Below are positions 58,130-64,000 of a stretch of 64,000 nt of DNA, in pieces. The stretch's first letter is position 1; each line of letters begins with the position of its first letter. The notes beneath the pieces are model-generated. The model made no database searches and had not been told where the DNA came from. It was given only the letters and a program-made list of their open reading frames with translations. The position numbers and the translations under genes were made by a program. The stretch is from Brachynemurus nebulosus (lineage: Eukaryota > Arthropoda > Insecta > Neuroptera > Myrmeleontidae). The stretch is taken from assembly GCA_035578155.1 (NCBI GenBank), contig JAPWDM010000011.1:20312375-20376374 (forward strand), read 5' to 3'.

Positions 58130-58683
58130 TTTTTTTTCACCCATTACTGTCAGTGATAAAAGACGTGTTTTTGAACTGCTCCTGCTAAATAATTTAAAAA
58201 AAATAGAAATAAAACTATAAATTTGATTCTAAAGTGTTTTAATGTGAAGATTCCTCTTTAAAGTGAATTAAAAATCGTTAACAAAATTCGTATTAGGTGG
58301 AATTTCAATTTCAAGTGCATTAAGTGGTTAAATAAAAAAGAGGTTATATGCACCGTGATATCAGTTGATGTTATTTAAATGTAATATGTATAATTCTTAA
58401 ACCAAAACATAATTAAAAATTTGTCTATCTCTCTTAAGCAATTGTAAAAAAGACAATAGTGCTCTCTTTGTTATTTAAAAAGTCGCAGTTATATTAACGG
58501 ACTATTAGCACCAGTGTACTGTTTAAAATTATATGCATTTTATAAATAAATAAAACATAATTTGATATAAATAGCTCCTTTAAAATTCCTTTAATAATTT
58601 TAAAATTTTACTTCTAAACTTACAAACAAAATACACATACCTAAATAAATAAATAAGCAAACTTTTCGGACAGTATTGTTAAT
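58130..58683 (+). promoter_or_regulatory. LINE 5' UTR, presumed internal promoter region
   Basis: Starts with a T-run directly after the duplicated target and has no long frame. Full-length LINEs are transcribed from a promoter inside the element, so any promoter should lie here; no specific motif is demonstrated. Confidence 0.5.
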
Positions 58684-59469
58684 ATGGCACAATTTTCTGA
58701 AATTTTGCAAGCTATTAATGATTTAAAAAATGACCTGAAGAAGGATATTAAAAAAGTGAATGATAACCTTGATGAAAAATTTGAAACGTTAAAACAGGAG
58801 CAAGCAATGTTGAATAAAAAAATTGATACTTTGGAACTCAAATTATCTAAGTTAGAAATGGATAATAAAAGGAAAAATATTGTAGTACATGGTCTACAAA
58901 GTGAAGGTGGAAGTTATGAGGAAACGGAACACAAAGTATTTCAACTTCTAAATGATAAAATGCAATCAAATTGTACAGATAATGATATAGATTTTATTAA
59001 AAAATTAGGAACAAAAGCTAACGCACCTATTTTAATCGGCTTTACTACATGGAGAAAAAAATATCAGGTTCTTAGCAATAGAAAAACATTACAAAATACG
59101 CAATTGTACATAAGTGAAGATATGACAGAAGAAGTAAGGCAAAAAAGGAAATATTTAGTTCCACAAATGATAAAATATCGCCAAAATGGCCACAAAGCTT
59201 ATTTAAGATATGACAAATTATACGTTGACGGAAAGCTGATGATATCAAGTGGTACAGCGGAGGTAGACAAACAGAAAAAGCGGCTACCATCAGATGAAGG
59301 ATTAGAATCTGTAGATCGTAAAAAGCAAAGCCGAGAAATTAATAATAAACCGACTCCGTTAAGTCAGCCAACGTTAAAATCAGCTACGCTAGATAATTAT
59401 ATGCGCCCTCGAACAAATTCTTTAAGTTCACCTGGAATTAGCAATAGTCATCAGCCAAAGATGAAATAG
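58684..59469 (+). CDS. LINE ORF1 protein (coiled coil plus RRM-like region)
   Basis: 261 codons from ATG at 58684 to TAG at 59467. Residues about 5-65 form a charged heptad-rich coiled coil (LKNDLKKDIKKVNDNLDEKF). A region from about residue 65 (KRKNIVVHGL) to about 185 has the layout of the RRM-like and C-terminal RNA-binding domains of L1-type ORF1 proteins (GFTTWRKKYQVLSNRKTL, LYISEDMTEE, YLRYDKLYVDG). The tail is basic and Ser/Pro-rich. No CCHC knuckles are present. Its expected role is to coat element RNA in the retrotransposition particle. It shares a reading frame with ORF2, and its stop is followed by CAA TCA, a leaky context. Domain calls are by pattern. Confidence 0.85.
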   Translation: MAQFSEILQAINDLKNDLKKDIKKVNDNLDEKFETLKQEQAMLNKKIDTLELKLSKLEMDNKRKNIVVHGLQSEGGSYEETEHKVFQLLNDKMQSNCTDNDIDFIKKLGTKANAPILIGFTTWRKKYQVLSNRKTLQNTQLYISEDMTEEVRQKRKYLVPQMIKYRQNGHKAYLRYDKLYVDGKLMISSGTAEVDKQKKRLPSDEGLESVDRKKQSREINNKPTPLSQPTLKSATLDNYMRPRTNSLSSPGISNSHQPKMK

Positions 59470-59475
59470 CAATCA
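59467..59475 (+). promoter_or_regulatory. Candidate UAG readthrough signal between ORF1 and ORF2
   Basis: The sequence TAG CAA TCA fits the UAG-CAR-YYA readthrough consensus known from tobamovirus-type leaky stops. ORF1 and ORF2 are in the same frame on either side, with no other stop. This is a sequence observation; function is inferred. Confidence 0.55.
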
Positions 59476-62400
59476 GCCTATATAAATGGAAACAACACGG
59501 AAACGATTTGTGCAAAAAATCTGGTTTGTCTCTATTGGAACTGTAATGGATTTAACAACTTCTTGGAACTGGACTGCCGACAACAGCAGAAAATATTAGA
59601 GTGTGAAATAATCTGTCTGAGTGAAACATGGCTTCACAGTGAATTTACTAAAACGCCAACATGTTTTAAAGATTATCAAATATATGATGTGAAAGCAAGA
59701 AAGGAAAAGTCAGTGGGTCGTGCAAGTGGTGGGCTGTTAGTGTTAATAAAAAATAAAATTCAGTGTGAAATCATAAATAAGTGTGATCAGTGGTTGGTAT
59801 TAAAGGTAGGGTTCGATTTTAAAGTTATTATTATAATTTTTGTTTACTTCAAACCTAGCTTAAAAGCTGACGTTATTATTGGATTGGTAGATGAGTTGAT
59901 CTTATCAATTAATACTAGATATCTAAAAGTTCCCTTAATAATAATGGGTGATATGAACTGTCGTGTAGGTCTATTAGGCCAAGGAAATATTGAATTATTT
60001 GAATTTACTCATTTAGAGGAAATTAGATATTCAATGGATTTAACTTTAGATAAGAAAGGCACCTTAATTGCTGATTATTTTGAAAATTTAGGTTTTATTA
60101 TTGTAAATGGCAGAACTAAATCGGACAGAAATGGGTCATTTACGTTTCACAATTTTAATGGTAGGAGTACCGTGGATCTAGTATGGGCGGATGATCTGGC
60201 TATGTCGGAAGTAATTGATTTTAAAGTAGAAGATTTTATTCTATTGTCTGACCATTTGCCCTGCACTTTAACTTTGGGTACTTACTCTTTTGCAAAACCG
60301 ACAAATCTGAAAAATCGTAATATAATCCCATTTACTATTAAAACGTTAAAATGGAATGAAGAAAAAAACGACACATTTATAAATTACTTAAATGATACGA
60401 TTAATACAATTAACAATCATTCCGCCGAGACTTTGTATAACACTATGATACAGGGTATCATAGCAGCATCACAAAGTTCCGGAATGGTTCAGGAGAAAAC
60501 AATCTATCCAGTTAAACAGCAAATTGTGAAGCGTGATAAACCTTGGTTTGACAACGAGTGTAAAAACAATAAACAAAAAATGAAAGATGCATTTAAATCA
60601 GCAAAACGTAATAATTTTGATCTGGTTAACTCAAACTTATTTATAGAAGCAAAACGGGATTATAAAAATACAATAAAAGATAAAAAGGTTGTATATTTCA
60701 ACTCACTTCGAGAGAAACTGAGCATGGTTAAAGATAGCAAAGAATTTTGGAAAACTGTTAACGGCCTAAAAAAGAAAAACTCTTTTAGTCAGAATAGCAT
60801 ATCATTGCAAACGTGGCAAAATTATTTTGATTCTCTGTTTCCAGAAACAGTTAACTATGACATAAACTTTCTTGATGCAGCTCACCCTATACTAGATCAG
60901 ATTTTCACCTCTTCTGAACTAGACAAAGCACTCAGTCACATAAAAACTGGGAAAGCCCCCGGACCAGACCTAATTCCCAACGACTTTCTTAAAAAATTAC
61001 CAGACGCTTGGCGACTAAGATTACTAGAAATGTTTAATGAAGCATTTAATAATGAAAAGTCTCCAGTGGAATGGTCAACTGGAAAGTTGTTTACAATCCA
61101 TAAGAAAGGAGATATAAATAATCCTAATAATTATAGGGGCATCACCCTTTTGAATAGTATTACCAAAATATATACTTATATGCTTAGCCAAAGATTACAA
61201 AACTGGGCGCAGTTAGCAAACATAATTCCCGACCATCAAGCAGGCTTTAGGAAGGGAAGGGGTTGTCAGGATAATATATTTATTTTAAATAGTATAATAC
61301 AATCGCATATCATGAAGCCAAAAGGCAAATTATTTGTAGCATTTATAGACCTACAGAAAGCTTTCGATAAAATAAACCATGCGCTACTTTGGGAGAAATT
61401 ACGCAATATAGGCGTAAGTAGGAAAATAATTTCGGTTTTGGCCAATCTGTATAAAAACAGTCAAGTTATTTTTTCTGTAAAAAATAATGAGGAAATAAAT
61501 ATCAAAATCACTCAAGGAGTCATGCAAGGCGACTCTCTGAGTCCCCTGCTATTCACACTTTTTATCTCGGATCTGAATGACTTTTTTGAACAAAATGATA
61601 TAAGAGGCGTTAATATAAATAAAGAAATCAAACTCAGTCATTTACTGTATGCTGATGATACTACTTGCATAGCCGATTCACCCAAAACTTTACAAAAAAC
61701 TCTTGATGTCTTTCAAACCTATTGCTTAGCTAATAAACTGACCATCAATATTGAAAAAACTAAAATTATGATTTTTAGAAAGCGGGGTAGAACGCAAAAA
61801 AATCTTAATTTTAATATTCAGAATAAAAGAATCGAAATAGTTAAAACTTTTAATTATCTAGGAGTTTGTTTTTCAAGTTCAGGTCTTTTTCTTGAAGCCA
61901 CAAATAGGTCAATAAAGAAAGGTAATATGGCAGTAGGTAGTATTCGAAATTTATTTGTTAAAGCAGCCTGTAATTCGCATGCAACTAGAACTAAATTGTT
62001 TGATACGATAGTGACAACTACGGTAATGTATGGGGTGGAAACATGGGGATTAAGATATTTAAATCAATTGGATAAGGTACAAAGTTCTTTTTTTAAAAGT
62101 ATTTTCAATCTACCTATTAGTACGCCTCACTACATGGTCCGGAAAGAACATGGTAGGCCACACTTGGGAGCAATCGCTCTGAAAATTATCTTAAATTGGT
62201 GGTACAAACTTCTAACTGCCCCGGAAACCAGATATCTAAAACTTTGTTATTTAAACCTTTTAGCACTGGATGGCAACAGAATTAATATTGTAAAATACAA
62301 CTGGGTGTCGCAACTAAAGATGATTACAGCAAGCTTAGGTTATGAAGATTTTTGGGAAAGTCAAAACATCACTCTTATAAGAAATAATTTTGAAGAAATG

Positions 62401-62847
62401 GTACAAAAGTATGTAATGAATATTAATATTCAGGATGAGAATAGAGTTCTTGTATCTAGTCATTCGTCACTGTATAAATACCTGTCAAACAGTATTAACT
62501 ATTTATTATGGGATATGAATGTCGAAAAAACTCGCTGTATTACTCAGCTTCGTTTAATGGGAAATAATCAAGTTAGGTTTTTGTTAAAGGGAAATTTAAT
62601 ACGATGGAGTAGTGAGGAAGAATGTCGGATTTGCAATAACAAAACAAAAGAAACGTTAGAACATTTTCTATTAATTTGTCCAACATTAAAGTCAGTGAGA
62701 GAGACATATATCAAGAAATATATAAAAGATGAAGCGTTTAACCCGCTGTCCGATTTACTCTCCAATTTAGATTTAGAAGTAGCTAGCAAACTATATATGT
62801 ACTGCGTACACGCATTAAAACTAAGAATGTTTGCTCTGGAAGAATAA
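59470..62847 (+). CDS. LINE ORF2 protein: endonuclease and reverse transcriptase
   Basis: The open frame begins directly after the ORF1 TAG and ends at TAA 62845. There is no in-frame ATG until 59944, inside the endonuclease, so translation probably depends on readthrough or non-AUG initiation. Endonuclease landmarks: LYWNCNGF (from about 59527), LSETW (about 59617), GDMN (59947) and SDH (60247). Reverse transcriptase landmarks: KAPGPDLIPNDF, NNYRGITLLNS, FIDLQKAFD (Asp at 61348), QGVMQGDSLSPLLF and YADD (61648-61659). A C-x2-C-x9-H-x4-C motif starts at 62623. There is no RNase H domain. The protein nicks target DNA and copies the RNA there (target-primed reverse transcription). All catalytic motifs look intact. 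Confidence 0.93.
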   Translation, partial: QSAYINGNNTETICAKNLVCLYWNCNGFNNFLELDCRQQQKILECEIICLSETWLHSEFTKTPTCFKDYQIYDVKARKEKSVGRASGGLLVLIKNKIQCEIINKCDQWLVLKVGFDFKVIIIIFVYFKPSLKADVIIGLVDELILSINTRYLKVPLIIMGDMNCRVGLLGQGNIELFEFTHLEEIRYSMDLTLDKKGTLIADYFENLGFIIVNGRTKSDRNGSFTFHNFNGRSTVDLVWADDLAMSEVIDFKVEDFILLSDHLPCTLTLGTYSFAKPTNLKNRNIIPFTIKTLKWNEEKNDTFINYLNDTINTINNHSAETLYNTMIQGIIAASQSSGMVQEKTIYPVKQQIVKRDKPWFDNECKNNKQKMKDAFKSAKRNNFDLVNSNLFIEAKRDYKNTIKDKKVVYFNSLREKLSMVKDSKEFWKTVNGLKKKNSFSQNSISLQTWQNYFDSLFPETVNYDINFLDAAHPILDQIFTSSELDKALSHIKTGKAPGPDLIPNDFLKKLPDAWRLRLLEMFNEAFNNEKSPVEWSTGKLFTIHKKGDINNPNNYRGITLLNSITKIYTYMLSQRLQNWAQLANIIPDHQAGFRKGRGCQDNIFILNSIIQSHIMKPKGKLFVAFIDLQKAFDKINHALLWEKLRNIGVSRKIISVLANLYKNSQVIFSVKNNEEINIKITQGVMQGDSLSPLLFTLFISDLNDFFEQNDIRGVNINKEIKLSHLLYADDTTCIADSPKTLQKTLDVFQTYCLANKLTINIEKTKIMIFRKRGRTQKNLNFNIQNKRIEIVKTFNYLGVCFSSSGLFLEATNRSIKKGNMAVGSIRNLFVKAACNSHATRTKLFDTIVTTTVMYGVETWGLRYLNQLDKVQSSFFKSIFNLPISTPHYMVRKEHGRPHLGAIALKIILNWWYKLLTAPETRYLKLCYLNLLALDGNRINIVKYNWVSQLKMITASLGYEDFWESQNITLIRNNFEEMVQKYVMNINIQDENRVLVSSHSSLYKYLSNSINYLLWDMNVEKTRCITQLRLMGNNQVRFLLKGNLIRWSSEEECRICNNKTKETLEHFLLICPTLKSVRETYIKKYIKDEAFNPLSDLLSNLDLEVASKLYMYCVHALKLRMFALEE

Positions 62848-63231
62848 TGTAATGGTAGAATAATTAGTATCTATTATTTGTATTACCTATGTAGCGAACT
62901 TAATAATTTAACAATTTTAATATTTTTTAACCTAGATTTAATTGAACATTGTTCTTATAAATTAATCTCGACAAACCTATTACAGTGAATTTTTTCACTT
63001 TGTGCACATAATTCCTTTTGGTGACATTTTTGGCTTGTGAATATAGTTGTCTGCTGTTTTATAATTAAAAACTTGTTACACTTTATGTTGTCATGCTCTT
63101 GTTAACGAATGAATTAACTTAATTATTGTAAAATACTCAATTTTCTGTATTGTTATTGTTATTATAATTGGAAATTTTTGTACTACTATTGTAGGTATCA
63201 ACCACCCTGTAATGATCTTGGATCGAAATAC

Positions 63232-63259
<28 letters not shown>
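62848..63259 (+). other. LINE 3' UTR and ATT-repeat tail
   Basis: About 385 bases of AT-rich UTR, ending TGATCTTGGATCGAAATAC followed by a TATTATT repeat. In APE-type LINEs the 3' end and short-repeat tail are recognised by the reverse transcriptase. A SINE sharing this tail was not found in the window. Confidence 0.7.
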
Positions 63260-63264
<5 letters not shown>

Positions 63265-63277
63265 ATAAATGGGAAAT

Positions 63278-63640
63278 ACATGAATGTGAGGCAATTATCA
63301 TTGGTAAAGAATAACCAATCTTTATTTACCTGCTTTGCTTGTGGCAATTGAAAAGTGCATGAGTGGTTTCACATTTTGCTGAAACCTTAGTTAGCAATTA
63401 CTGTGTTGTCTATTACTGCGTTTCCTCTTGTTTAAAATATTTCTTTAGCAACTATTACACTGTCGAAAAAAAATTGTAGTTTTCCGATAGTTTATTACAC
63501 ATTATCTACTAGCCCTACTAAAATCAACATTTTAGCCGTAGAAATCAAGGAAATCGAGAAATTTTGAGCTATATTTTTAATATCACTAGATCAAGAATTA
63601 TACAAAAATTCAAAGCTTATTCAAATGATACCTCACACGA
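63278..63640. other. No gene seen
   Basis: AT-rich DNA outside the LINE. By the target duplication it was originally contiguous with the sequence ending at 58111. Confidence 0.45.
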
Positions 63641-63642
63641 TA

Positions 63643-63867
63643 GGGTAAAAGCCCCCTTTGTGGAACGGTATCTAATACTTGAACAGTTTTGACATTTACA
63701 TTTTCTTTAATTAAGTAAGGAAACTTTAAATCCGAGGTGAATTTAAATTGAAAAACAATCATTCTATTAATAATAATTTTTGTTATCAGACGTTTCTTTC
63801 AGAAATAACTTCATTAATATGTAAATGTTCATAATTAGATACCGTCCCACAAAGGGGGCTTTTACCC
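63643..63867. mobile_element. TA-flanked MITE, 225 bp
   Basis: Inverted ends GGGTAAAAGCCCCCTTTGTG and the complement CACAAAGGGGGCTTTTACCC, extending inward through ACGGTATCTAAT with a single mismatch (about 34 bases), and TA outside both ends. Its GGGTAA start is shared with the elements at 21733 and 11992. It is non-coding. Confidence 0.85.
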
Positions 63868-63869
63868 TA

Positions 63870-64000
63870 TATTAATTAAAACTTTTTTGGACCAAACTGA
63901 CCCTACATTTTAATCCAAAAAAAAATTTTTTTGTCGTTGACTAGCGATATATTTACTCAACGTCAAGACAATATTATGCCAAAAATTCCTACAATACATA
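63870..64000. other. Unassigned sequence to window end
   Basis: Short AT-rich stretch with nothing recognisable. Confidence 0.4.

Larger units (their letters stand above)
58130..63259 (+). mobile_element. Full-length non-LTR retrotransposon (LINE), 5.13 kb
   Basis: An 18-bp direct repeat TTATAATAAATGGGAAAT stands at 58112-58129 and 63260-63277 (its first bases may overlap the 3' tail). Between the copies are a 5' UTR of about 554 bases, ORF1, ORF2, a 3' UTR of about 410 bases and an ATT-repeat tail (about 63233-63259). The apurinic-type endonuclease plus reverse transcriptase and the ATT-rich tail indicate an APE-type LINE. Both frames are open and the duplication is intact, so the insertion looks recent. 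The clade (CR1/L2-, Jockey- or I-like) is not fixed by eye. Confidence 0.93.

Noticed and set aside
59563..62847. ORF2 starting at TTG 59563
   Set aside because: The open frame extends back to 59470 and the upstream part contains the conserved LYWNCNGF start of the endonuclease, so a TTG start would cut off an essential segment.

Overview
The window is AT-rich eukaryotic nuclear DNA that looks like insect intergenic or intronic sequence. The TE mixture (mariner/Tc1, pogo-like, piggyBac, hAT, Helitron, an APE-type non-LTR LINE, tRNA-headed SINE-like repeats), long (TA)n tracts and frequent 'TAGGTACCTA'-like motifs suit an insect, possibly a hemipteran such as an aphid. That placement is an inference; no host gene fixes it. 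No convincing host protein-coding gene, rRNA, CRISPR array or operon was found. Nearly all short open frames are repeat sequence or chance in AT-rich DNA.

Layout. 0-11 kb: low-complexity DNA, a palindromic element with a (TA)n loop (4.77-5.29 kb), a TA-flanked MITE (6.3-7.2 kb) and a Helitron-like 3' end (to 9.735 kb). 11-17 kb: a TIR element with GGGGGGCC ends carrying a pogo-like deletion derivative, a mariner MITE with a transposase scrap, and a TTAA-flanked element. 18-29 kb: copies of a dispersed repeat with an internal (TA)n tract, SINE-like repeats, a hAT MITE packed with TATCGATA, another TTAA-flanked element and a small hAT MITE with a perfect 8-bp duplication. 29-43 kb: an inverted-repeat element, a piggyBac-like deletion derivative, a 31/62-bp minisatellite, a hAT-type element with TCTTGG repeats and a TIR element keeping a transposase C-terminus. 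43-49 kb: a second GGGG-ended TIR element split by a 1.56-kb near-perfect palindrome, then a Tc1-like element split by a piggyBac element. 50-57 kb: fold-back elements and a TIR element. 58-63.3 kb: a full-length LINE with an 18-bp target-site duplication.

The LINE is the only element with intact coding capacity. ORF1 (coiled coil plus RRM-like nucleic-acid-binding region) and ORF2 (endonuclease, reverse transcriptase, C-terminal CCHC motif) lie in one reading frame, separated by a single TAG followed by CAA TCA. That fits the UAG-CAR-YYA leaky-stop consensus, and ORF2 has no in-frame ATG before its endonuclease catalytic residues. Stop-codon readthrough is therefore a concrete hypothesis for ORF2 expression. 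The other elements are non-autonomous derivatives or relics; several are nested, and their order of insertion can be read from the junctions.
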